From: Oscillospiraceae bacterium
GTDB lineage: Bacteria; Bacillota; Clostridia; Oscillospirales; CAG-272
Direction of reading: 5' to 3'
Length of the DNA stretch: 11,207 bases
Assembly (NCBI GenBank): GCA_009779295.1
Contig: WREN01000046.1
Coordinates: 1 to 11,207, forward strand
Shown here: positions 4,788 through 11,207 of the stretch, piece by piece
How the letters are laid out: the number at the start of each line of letters is the position of its first letter
Position numbering within the stretch: position 1 is the first letter of the stretch
Program-made: the position numbers and the translations under genes
Notes under the pieces: generated by a model
What the model was told of the DNA's origin: nothing
Seen by the model: only the letters and a program-made list of their open reading frames with translations
Databases searched by the model: none

Positions 4788-7139
4788 ATGATAAATCCTC
4801 TTGAAATCACATATTACGAGTATACGGGTTACAGCTATTCAGACGAACCTGCAAACGATAACGTTATAAACCAAAACACTCATTGGACCGCTCCGTTATT
4901 GATTAAAGAGTTTGACGCAAGCCATTTACAAGCGATAAAAGTAAATTTGACGGATGATGATCTGCATAAAATTGATTACTTAAAAATAACGGACACCGTA
5001 ACGGGCGAACGATGGTATTATTTTGTAGCGGGGCACGAGAGATTTAACAGTTCTGTTGTTAATTTAAGAATTGTCATAGATAACTTCGCGAGCGTAGGGC
5101 TTGAAAATATATCGTTTTTCGGTAATGTAGCGCGCAGAAGTTTATCTACTGCGGAAAGTGCTAATTACCCACAATTACCGGAACCGTGGGCTCCGAGAAG
5201 ACCGTTAAAAACGCGCAAAATGATTATTGATTTGAACACCAACAAAAAGATCGTTATACCCTCGCACATATCAACATCGTTCACAGAAGAAACATCTAAT
5301 ATAAATAATACTCAAACTATACACGTTCCGCAAACGCCGATTGGAATACCTACGGCCCCTGATAGTTTATCTATCAGCGCAAACTTGCCTATGGGTTATC
5401 CGAATCCGGCAGGAGATACAAATCATACAATTAATACTCCGTGGGGGTCGATAAGCTACACAACGCCGTATGAAACGTATTACGAATTAAGCGGAACGGC
5501 TCTTTCGACTTTTTTAGAAAAAGCAAAAAAATACAACGCGCTTGATTTGATCGAACCGCCGTATTATGTCCCGAATCCGCAATCTTCGCAGAATATTACA
5601 ATTCCCGAATTATCTAACTCTAATATAAGAAATAAAAAAGCGAGCAAATATTACACTACGATTACGATACGGTCATTAGCTTCCGGAGCTTCACAAACAT
5701 ATTCGGATGACGATACCGATTTACAATATAACCAACCTCTGACTATTATCATAGCGCCGGATAAAACAGGCGGTATATATGTGATACCGACGACGATACG
5801 CGATACAGGGTTACACGCATACTTGTATTTGACCGGAGTTTACAGTCCTTTTGAAACGGTTACATATAACGCAGTGGGAGATACGCCCGGTAAATTCGCA
5901 TCAGACGGTACAATATTACTCAACACAGCATTAAATAATTTATTTCAAACATATATAAACAAAGTTAATGCTATGCAATTACAGGGTATGCAAACAAAAT
6001 ATTTTAAGAGCTTGGGTGATATAAAGAGTTTGGTTAATACATTTACGGCTGAAATCCTTGGTTCTTTAACAGCAGGTATAACAAGGACTGCTGCGTATAT
6101 TCAAGATACTACGACACAAACATATGTACCGACGACTACGCAAACAACCAATCAATCACAGAGTATGCCTTCGATTGTACAAAATACAAGGCAAACAAGT
6201 CAAACCGGAAATTATGCTACATCACAATTTTTAGATCATCGCGCTCAATCGTCATTTATAAACACAACTCAAAATAGTTCTATGACTAATCCCGCGAGGA
6301 ATCAGACACAATTATCATATAGTTACACATCTAACGCAAATTCCGGAAGTGTAAGCATACCGAATATTACTACAAGTATCGCCGCACATAGTATTATAAC
6401 TAATACAATGTCACAATCCGGAAATCCATCGATATTCAATGTAACCGGGAGTATCAATTATCCGTCAATAACTCAAAATATCAACGGTACTACAACGATA
6501 CCCAGTTACGTAGTAAGCATAACAGGCGCAACGAGCACATCAGCATATACACAAAATTCTAATTCTAAGACGTCAATGCCTGAACAAATTTCAACATCCG
6601 AAACAATAACCACAGGATCTAAAAAAGATATTCGTGAAACTTTAGACGAAATAGAAATAAATGCTGCGCCTATATTTGAAATCGCTTTAGATACATTAAA
6701 AGGAATGTTTTTCCAATCATACAGAAACGAAATCCATTCATTTATGCTCGGCAATATCAACGATTATCTCAACCGCTGGGTAAGTATACAAAACGATATG
6801 CACAATGGCAAAGTCGCCAATTTATTTAAAAATATTACCCTTATAGGCGGATATAAGGATTACAATAAATTAGTAGGCAAATATGAAATTACAATCGCGT
6901 CGTTACAACCGGAAGATGAATTTAATTTCGATTTGTTTTTAGAACATTTCGGACACGCCGTTGACGAATATACAAATACATTAGTAAATGACGTTAAAAA
7001 TAATTATAATTATACTCTGGTAGGCGAAGACGCTATATTATCAAATTCGGTCAAACAAGACGCGAGCGCGGTTATATTAAACCAATTCCGCACGGGCGTT
7101 CGCGTATGGAAAACAACGATACGACCGGAAAATTTTTAA
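4788..7139 (+). CDS. Tail knob protein (phi29 gp9-like)
   Basis: 783 residues against 599 in phi29 gp9, the hexameric tube at the tail tip that pierces the cell and lets DNA out. The N-terminus aligns by eye: NTHWTAPLLIKEF...ERWYYFVAGHERFNSSVVNLRIVID (30-98) follows gp9 NTRWF...NKWFYAFVTELEFKNSAVTYVHFEID. The C-terminus aligns better: FLEHFGHAVDEY (717-728), YNYTLVGEDAIL (740-751) and ILNQFRTGVRVWKT (763-776) follow gp9 FFHKYGYKINRV, YNYVQTKDCFIS and IRTIFDNGITLWHT. Residues about 440-612 form a Ser/Thr/Asn/Gln-rich low-complexity stretch where gp9 has its long hydrophobic membrane-active loop. A short amphipathic segment (AEILGSLTAGITRTAAYI, 421-438) precedes it. The connector follows after 4 bases, as in phi29. 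Confidence 0.85.
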   Translation: MINPLEITYYEYTGYSYSDEPANDNVINQNTHWTAPLLIKEFDASHLQAIKVNLTDDDLHKIDYLKITDTVTGERWYYFVAGHERFNSSVVNLRIVIDNFASVGLENISFFGNVARRSLSTAESANYPQLPEPWAPRRPLKTRKMIIDLNTNKKIVIPSHISTSFTEETSNINNTQTIHVPQTPIGIPTAPDSLSISANLPMGYPNPAGDTNHTINTPWGSISYTTPYETYYELSGTALSTFLEKAKKYNALDLIEPPYYVPNPQSSQNITIPELSNSNIRNKKASKYYTTITIRSLASGASQTYSDDDTDLQYNQPLTIIIAPDKTGGIYVIPTTIRDTGLHAYLYLTGVYSPFETVTYNAVGDTPGKFASDGTILLNTALNNLFQTYINKVNAMQLQGMQTKYFKSLGDIKSLVNTFTAEILGSLTAGITRTAAYIQDTTTQTYVPTTTQTTNQSQSMPSIVQNTRQTSQTGNYATSQFLDHRAQSSFINTTQNSSMTNPARNQTQLSYSYTSNANSGSVSIPNITTSIAAHSIITNTMSQSGNPSIFNVTGSINYPSITQNINGTTTIPSYVVSITGATSTSAYTQNSNSKTSMPEQISTSETITTGSKKDIRETLDEIEINAAPIFEIALDTLKGMFFQSYRNEIHSFMLGNINDYLNRWVSIQNDMHNGKVANLFKNITLIGGYKDYNKLVGKYEITIASLQPEDEFNFDLFLEHFGHAVDEYTNTLVNDVKNNYNYTLVGEDAILSNSVKQDASAVILNQFRTGVRVWKTTIRPENF
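6105..6623 (+). other. Low-complexity Ser/Thr/Asn/Gln stretch in the knob protein
   Basis: Residues about 440-612 consist largely of T, S, N, Q, I and G, with loose repetition of patterns such as QSGN, NITT/NTTQ, SIxNIT and TTxTIPS. This is a compositionally distinct insertion relative to phi29 gp9. It could form beta-structured spikes or flexible loops at the tail tip. Confidence 0.6.
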
Positions 7140-7143
7140 GGGG

Positions 7144-8121
7144 GTGAACGGCAATAAAGTTGCCAACGGCAACTCCGTTGCCGATATTATGTCGATGATG
7201 AATTTTGAAATGCAAGCCGAAACGATTTCATCAATGAAATATTTCCAATATCGAATAATAGCCGCAGGGATGTTTAATTGGATTAATCTACCCGCGGGGC
7301 TTGACAGCGATAGAATGGAATTAATGTTGATAGACCGAGGAACAGTTGCGTTTTTCAATACCACAACAGGGTTTTATGTTTTGCCTTATACATCCGACGG
7401 TTTAGTTGACGTTTACGGAAATCTCCTTTCGGTTAGAGCTGTTCCGTATAACGGAATACAGCTTGAACAATTGGATGATGTCCCGAGGATATTATTCGAC
7501 AACAGCGCGAGACAAACGTTCAATAGTTATTTAAGAGCGTTCGCCGAAAGGCTCGCATACATACAAAAATCGATCGCAATCATTGAACGAAATTCGAGAC
7601 TGCCTGCGATTATAAAAGTAAACGAAACAAATAAAGAATCGTTTGCACGCCTTGACAGCAAAGTCGAAGACGGTTACCCTGTAATATATGTCGATGAATT
7701 AATGGATACCAACGCTATTCAAATGTTACCCACGGGATTCAACACTGCAGCGTTTTCGGCATTGTGGAACGATTACAACAAAGTTGAGGGTGAGATATAT
7801 ACAATGCTCGGCACGATGTTTAACGTTGAACAGAATAAAACGGCCGGCGTAGGTACAGCGGAAACTATTGTTAATTACTCTCAAACGTTTGCTCTCGCCA
7901 ATTCTCGGCTGAAACAGCGTCAGCGGTGGTGTGAAAAGTTGAACGCCGAATTCGGTTTTAATATTTGGTGCGAAAAAGTCAACGATTATCAGGATATCGT
8001 CAGAGAAATGCTCGGAGGTCATAATCATGATCCTTTGGGTGACGAAACGGGGGTGAACGGCAACAATGTTGCCAACGGTAATTCCGTTGCCAACGGCAAC
8101 TCCGTTGCCGGTGAATTATGA
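7144..8121 (+). CDS. Upper collar / connector (portal) protein (phi29 gp10-like)
   Basis: 325 residues from GTG 7144; phi29 gp10 has 309. It forms the dodecameric ring through which DNA is packaged and leaves. Alignments by eye with gp10: [20 protein letters not shown] (33-52) with [35 protein letters not shown] (153-167) with [34 protein letters not shown] (177-195) with [39 protein letters not shown] (207-226) with [26 protein letters not shown] (263-277) with CEKINELYGLNVKVK. The start is ambiguous. GTG 7144 has no well-spaced SD, whereas ATG 7189 lies after AAGGGGG and two hairpin repeats. The 15 extra residues from GTG are only translated repeat ([12 protein letters not shown]). The C-terminus also runs through three copies. 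The stop overlaps the next start (ATGA), implying coupling. Confidence 0.9.
   Translation: [325 protein letters not shown]
7147..7182 (+). repeat. Two tandem 18-base hairpin repeats (junction hairpin family, copy 3)
   Basis: Units AAC-GGCAATAAAGTTGCC (7147-7164) and AAC-GGCAACTCCGTTGCC (7165-7182). Each is an inverted repeat: GGCAA/TTGCC with a 5-base loop, and GGCAAC/GTTGCC with a 3-base loop. They lie between AAGGGGGTG and ATG 7189, and encode [12 protein letters not shown] if read from GTG 7144. The preceding GGGGTGAACGGCAA is identical to the sequence before the copy at 8056. Confidence 0.75.
8056..8109 (+). repeat. Three tandem 18-base hairpin repeats (junction hairpin family, copy 4)
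   Basis: Units AACGGCAACAATGTTGCC (8056-8073), AACGGTAATTCCGTTGCC (8074-8091) and AACGGCAACTCCGTTGCC (8092-8109). All keep the inverted repeat; unit 2 swaps a G-C pair for G-U (GGTAA/TTGCC). They are certainly within the connector frame, encoding [18 protein letters not shown], and lie just before the lower collar start. The last unit is identical to the second unit at 7165. The phage thus carries the same block on both sides of the connector gene. Confidence 0.8.
8110..8114 (+). promoter_or_regulatory. Shine-Dalgarno site of the lower collar gene
   Basis: GGTGA lies 3 bases before ATG 8118, directly after the last hairpin repeat. The spacing is short; the ATGA overlap suggests reinitiation by ribosomes ending the connector. 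A stronger GGGGGTG lies before the repeats (8049-8055). Confidence 0.45.
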
Positions 8122-9041
8122 GCACAGACACTGGATTCAGAGCGGAAAAACAAGGCGATTTTGCTTTACGCCGAACCGGAAACTATTTTGATTTAATCGA
8201 AGGCAGGCAATACCATTTACAGCCGATTACATTTTACGAATTTTTATCGAAGCCTGAAGCGCTGTTCATGTATGATACAACCTTTTTTCAAATACCCGGG
8301 TATGTTCAAAAAGGGGCGGAACTTCGTGAAATCGAAGAAGATTGCCGTCAATTTGTTGTTAATTATATCATGGAACAATTTGAACATAAACTACTCGGTA
8401 TGCAAGATTATTTAAGATGGGGTAAGCTGTTTAAAAATAGATGTGACGCTGTCGCTCTTGCATTTTGGGCTCAAGTAAATATGCACGACCTTATGTTCGC
8501 GAAAGACCTTGAAATGGACGAAAATGATTTTGAACGCACTAACACTGGTAAAAATGCACGTCTCGGCTCGCAAATCGTTACTACCGACCAAACCGGCGAG
8601 AGCGCGACAATCGGTAAAAGTAAAACAAAATCAGCTCAGGATTCTATAAACACACAAGATACAGATGCATATTCCCGTGAAGCTAACGCGACCGTTGTAC
8701 GGGCAGAAGACCAATTGACCGCAGACATAAATTATAACTGGCAGGATGCCGCCGATAACGTTCGGGAAATGAGAAACCGCGCCGGAGATACTTCACAGCA
8801 TATAGAAACCGAAAGTGAAACCGAAAATGAATCACAAACAAATACAAACTCACATACCGTTTCTACTTCTACAATGGATAATTCTTCGGATGAATCCGGA
8901 GGAAAATCTAACGAACATCAGAATTTAACAAATAAACAGTTTATGCAGGAAAAACAATGGGCGATAAATACAGCGCGTGAGCTTTTGCCACTTGAATGGT
9001 TGAGAGTGCAACTCGCTCCCATGTTTTATATGTTATATTAA
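8118..9041 (+). CDS. Lower collar protein (phi29 gp11-like)
   Basis: 307 residues; phi29 gp11 has 293. It joins the connector to the knob and carries the appendages. The call rests on position (connector, lower collar, appendage order), length and layout. There is an N-terminal helical domain rich in aromatics (FYEFLSKPEALFMYDTTFFQIPGY, residues 39-62; FVVNYIMEQFEHKLLGMQDYLRWGKLFKNR, 79-108). A long polar Asn/Ser/Thr/Gln/Glu loop (about 145-270) follows, and then a final helix (FMQEKQWAINTARELLPLEWLRVQLAPMFYMLY, 275-307). I recall gp11 as also having a central polar region between structured ends. The start overlaps the connector stop (ATGA). Direct sequence identity to gp11 is too low for me to assert by eye. 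Confidence 0.7.
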   Translation: MSTDTGFRAEKQGDFALRRTGNYFDLIEGRQYHLQPITFYEFLSKPEALFMYDTTFFQIPGYVQKGAELREIEEDCRQFVVNYIMEQFEHKLLGMQDYLRWGKLFKNRCDAVALAFWAQVNMHDLMFAKDLEMDENDFERTNTGKNARLGSQIVTTDQTGESATIGKSKTKSAQDSINTQDTDAYSREANATVVRAEDQLTADINYNWQDAADNVREMRNRAGDTSQHIETESETENESQTNTNSHTVSTSTMDNSSDESGGKSNEHQNLTNKQFMQEKQWAINTARELLPLEWLRVQLAPMFYMLY

Positions 9042-9050
9042 AGAGGTGAT
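9041..9050 (+). promoter_or_regulatory. Shine-Dalgarno site of the fibre gene
   Basis: AAGAGGTGAT ends 6 bases before ATG 9057 and starts at the last base of the lower collar stop. It is a near-perfect SD and decides the fibre start. Confidence 0.8.
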
Positions 9051-9056
9051 TATTTT

Positions 9057-11207
9057 ATGGCTATAAGAGAACGTATGCCGCCGCATTTGGCTGAAATACC
9101 GTATGGATTCAAAAATTTATGGCGTATTCGCGTCAGTGTGAGCGATATAAATAACGGTACGTTTTTGGAATCAAATATAACATCTGTTATATTAAACGGT
9201 TATCCGGTGAATGTATCGCAGCTTATCGCGTTGTTTGATTATAATCGCGATACTTCGAGTTTATATATTACGACAAACAGCGTCGCGTTTTTCGTAACGC
9301 TTGTCAATTATGCTGATGGGGTTTTTACATATTCGACCCTTGTCGAGCAAGAACTTGAAATAAACGGAGTTATTAGCGTATCGGGCGATATGGTCGATAA
9401 CAGCGATCCATTGCAACCGGTTATAAAACACGATGATACGAAAGTCAATTCAGATGAATATGACGTTGACAAACAAGATTTTGAAAATCGCATTTTAAAG
9501 AATGAAAACGATATATCATCGTTGCAAAACGAAAATAATCAATGGCAGAATCCTTCTGCTACGGCAGTTTCGGGGACAACACCCGGCGCAAACGTTGTTT
9601 TAGATCCGAATGGTGTTGTATTCAATTTCACACTCGTTCCCGGCGCTACCGGTCCGCAAGGCCAACAAGGGCCTGTTGGTAATACAGGAGCGCAAGGGCC
9701 GATCGGACCTCAAGGTTTACAAGGACCTCAGGGGAATTACGGTCCGCAGGGATTGCAAGGTTTGACTGGTCCTCAGGGGCCGCAAGGCGAAACCGGATTG
9801 CAAGGACCGCAAGGTCAACGCGGTGAAAAAGGTGATACCGGCGATTCCGGTCCCCAGGGTCCGCAAGGGTTACAAGGTCTTGTCGGCCCTCAAGGATTAC
9901 AAGGCAGCAAAGGCGAACAGGGTATTCAAGGGCTTAAAGGAGAAACCGGTCCGGCAGGTCCGCAGGGTCCTCAAGGACCGCAGGGGGAAATAGGTCCTCA
10001 AGGTACTATTGGTCCGCGCGGACTTACCGGATTACAAGGTGACCCGGGTCCAACGGGGCCGCAGGGCGAACAAGGGTTACAAGGCTTGCAAGGTATGCAA
10101 GGACCAAAAGGCGATACCGGCGATTCCGGTCCTCAAGGGATTCAGGGACCTCAAGGTACTATTGGCCCGCGCGGTTCGAAAGGTGATCAAGGCGATCCGG
10201 GCAATGACGGGAATAGTTTTGTTGTACTTGCTTTATACGCTGTACTTGCGGATTTGCAAACAGCTCATCCAACGGGGCAGCCGGGCGACGCTTACGCCGT
10301 AGGAACCGCGTCAAGCAATACTATATATTTTTGGGACGTTGAATTGAGCGACTGGAATAATGTAGGACCATTACGCGGTCCAAGAGGATTGCAAGGCGAT
10401 ACAGGTCCGCAGGGAGACCCAGGTCCTCAGGGGCCGCAGGGACCGATCGGTGATACCGGAACGCAAGGTCCGAGAGGCCAGGACGGAATACAAGGTCCGT
10501 CAGGTTCGCAAGGGATTCAAGGTCAAACCGGACCGCAGGGCGCAAGAGGACCGCAGGGCGAACCGGGTCCAGGGATTAATTATAAAGACACAATACAAAG
10601 TTATTCTAATTTACCGGATTCGAATAACGAAATCGGCGACGCATACGTTGTGCGTAACGACGGATTAATGTATGTTTTCGGAGTTAACGGTTGGCCGCCT
10701 CAAGGAGAAGGCGCACCCTTCCAAGGTGAAACGGGTCCTCAAGGACCGCAGGGATCGCAAGGATCTCAAGGTCCGCAGGGTATTCAAGGTCCTCAAGGAA
10801 TCCAAGGTCTACAAGGATTACAAGGCGATACCGGATTACAGGGACCTCAAGGTACTATTGGTGATACCGGACCGCAGGGACCGAAAGGCGAAACCGGGGA
10901 AACCGGTCCGGCGGGACCAAAGGGTGACGCAGGACCGCAGGGTATACAGGGTCTCAAAGGTGACACAGGAGCAACGGGACCGCAAGGTTCACAAGGCGTA
11001 CCCGGCTCTACGGGAGCGACCGGAGAACAAGGTTTACAGGGTCCTGCGGGACCGAAAGGTGAAACGGGAAACACGGGAGCGCAGGGACCGGCGGGAACGC
11101 CGCCAACGCCGATATCGGGTGCTTCAGCGCCTACAACGTCAACAGCGGGAGTTTTGGCGCAACTGTACTATACGACGGGTACGCCCATAAGGGTTTTCCT
11201 CTGCACG
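9057..11207 (+). CDS. Collagen-like tail fibre / appendage protein, 3' end outside the window
   Basis: The frame is open from ATG 9057 to the window end (717 codons, no stop). Residues 1-110 form a beta-rich N-terminal domain (NLWRIRVSVSD, ITSVILNGYPVNVSQLIALF) that probably attaches to the collar. Residues about 136-162 look like a short coiled coil (DKQDFENRILKNENDISSLQNENN), possibly the trimerisation seed. The stretch NVVLDPNGVVFNFTLVPGATGP leads into collagen as in many phage fibres. There follow 128 Gly-X-Y triplets in blocks of 64, 22 and 42, with two globular inserts. After the last block, PPTPISGASAPTTSTAGVLAQLYYTTG begins a C-terminal domain. The gene occupies the place of phi29 gp12, the receptor-binding appendage, but shows no gp12 resemblance. 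It is probably a trimeric host-binding fibre; the tip that recognises the host is not in view. Confidence 0.85.
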   Translation, partial: MAIRERMPPHLAEIPYGFKNLWRIRVSVSDINNGTFLESNITSVILNGYPVNVSQLIALFDYNRDTSSLYITTNSVAFFVTLVNYADGVFTYSTLVEQELEINGVISVSGDMVDNSDPLQPVIKHDDTKVNSDEYDVDKQDFENRILKNENDISSLQNENNQWQNPSATAVSGTTPGANVVLDPNGVVFNFTLVPGATGPQGQQGPVGNTGAQGPIGPQGLQGPQGNYGPQGLQGLTGPQGPQGETGLQGPQGQRGEKGDTGDSGPQGPQGLQGLVGPQGLQGSKGEQGIQGLKGETGPAGPQGPQGPQGEIGPQGTIGPRGLTGLQGDPGPTGPQGEQGLQGLQGMQGPKGDTGDSGPQGIQGPQGTIGPRGSKGDQGDPGNDGNSFVVLALYAVLADLQTAHPTGQPGDAYAVGTASSNTIYFWDVELSDWNNVGPLRGPRGLQGDTGPQGDPGPQGPQGPIGDTGTQGPRGQDGIQGPSGSQGIQGQTGPQGARGPQGEPGPGINYKDTIQSYSNLPDSNNEIGDAYVVRNDGLMYVFGVNGWPPQGEGAPFQGETGPQGPQGSQGSQGPQGIQGPQGIQGLQGLQGDTGLQGPQGTIGDTGPQGPKGETGETGPAGPKGDAGPQGIQGLKGDTGATGPQGSQGVPGSTGATGEQGLQGPAGPKGETGNTGAQGPAGTPPTPISGASAPTTSTAGVLAQLYYTTGTPIRVFLCT
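9642..10217 (+). repeat. Collagen block 1: 64 uninterrupted Gly-X-Y triplets
   Basis: Residues 196-387. GPQ and GLQ dominate, with charged triplets (GEK, GDT, GSK, GDQ) interspersed. A near-copied segment encoding GDTGDSGPQ occurs twice (about 9834 and 10113), and GPQGTIGPRG twice (about 9993 and 10149), pointing to internal duplication. Pro is often in X and Gln in Y, typical of bacterial and phage collagens that lack hydroxyproline. Confidence 0.9.
10218..10376 (+). other. Globular insert A in the fibre
   Basis: Residues 388-440, between collagen blocks. The pattern LALYAVLADLQTAHPTGQPGD-AYAVG...IYFWD...W is a small beta module seen in phage fibre proteins. It shares GDAY-V, (I/M)Y-F and a late Trp with insert B at 10575. 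Confidence 0.6.
10377..10574 (+). repeat. Collagen block 2: 22 Gly-X-Y triplets
   Basis: Residues 441-506, from GPRGLQGDT to GEPGPG, uninterrupted. Confidence 0.9.
10575..10724 (+). other. Globular insert B in the fibre
   Basis: Residues 507-556: YKDTIQSYSNLPDSNNEIGD-AYVV...LMYVF...GW. It is a diverged copy of the module at 10218, suggesting repeated module insertion or duplication within the fibre. Confidence 0.6.
10725..11102 (+). repeat. Collagen block 3: 42 Gly-X-Y triplets
   Basis: Residues 557-682, from GETGPQ to GPAGTP, uninterrupted. Thr- and Ala-containing triplets (GAT, GST, GNT, GPA) become more frequent toward the end, just before the C-terminal domain begins. Confidence 0.9.

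Noticed and set aside
7441..7462. Inverted repeat TTCCGT-ATA-ACGGAA in the connector gene
   Set aside because: It lies in conserved coding sequence, lacks the GGCA/TGCC frame and is short enough to be chance.
10847..11074. Pro/Gly/Cys-rich open frame on the minus strand, plus + strand frames at 10009-10302, 10450-10668 and 10672-11190
   Set aside because: These are mirror frames of the Gly-X-Y repeat; their odd Pro- or Arg/Lys-rich composition follows from the repeat, and no start site supports them.
9642..11102. Repeats that could suggest a CRISPR array or tandem satellite
   Set aside because: Period is 9 bases, in frame with an open gene, encoding Gly-X-Y; there is no constant repeat with unique spacers.
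1..11207. tRNA, rRNA, integrase, transposase or attachment sites
   Set aside because: No cloverleaf, recombinase motif or flanking direct repeat was seen on either strand.

Overview
The window is a block of virion structural genes from a short-tailed, phi29-like phage (the Picovirinae/Salasmaviridae-type lineage that packages DNA by protein priming). All genes are on the + strand. The call rests on gene order plus alignments made by eye from memory of phi29 proteins. From left to right there is a gene end resembling a scaffolding protein (gp7 position), a 1125-residue protein with no phi29 counterpart, the major capsid protein (gp8), the tail knob (gp9), the upper collar/connector (portal, gp10), the lower collar (gp11), and the start of a long collagen-like fibre protein in the appendage (gp12) position. 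A head-fibre gene (gp8.5) is absent. Composition is moderately A+T-rich, the standard bacterial code is used, and Shine-Dalgarno sites are strong (AAAGGGGG, AAAGAGGTG). Strong SD sites argue against a Bacteroidota host; the host is otherwise not determinable.

Positions 1-3506 hold the scaffold-like gene end and the large protein. The large protein has a hydrophobic Gly/Ala-rich segment (residues about 265-415), a probable ADP-ribosyltransferase (ART/PARP-like) domain (residues about 615-790) and a long disordered acidic/Asn-rich tail. This looks like a 'polyvalent' virion protein delivered into the host with the DNA. Positions 3503-3556 hold a good promoter and SD site for the capsid gene. 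Positions 3557-4710 hold the capsid gene, which is broken by a -1 frame change at about 4364-4369. Both halves match one continuous gp8-like protein of about 384 residues. Positions 4711-4787 hold a strong hairpin and a palindrome.

Positions 4788-9041 hold knob, connector and lower collar, packed with gaps of a few bases or an overlap, so they are probably one translationally coupled unit. Positions 9057-11207 hold the fibre gene, which runs off the window. It has 128 Gly-X-Y triplets in three blocks separated by two related small globular modules.

The most unusual features are: the frame break in an essential capsid gene, with a canonical -1 slippery heptamer 66 bases before the stop; a family of short hairpin-forming repeats (core GGCA...TGCC) at four gene junctions, some translated as NGNxVA repeats at the ends of the connector; the ART-like domain in a protein encoded beside the capsid gene; and a knob protein whose expected hydrophobic loop is replaced by a Ser/Thr/Asn/Gln-rich stretch. 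Every gap between genes is under 80 bases.
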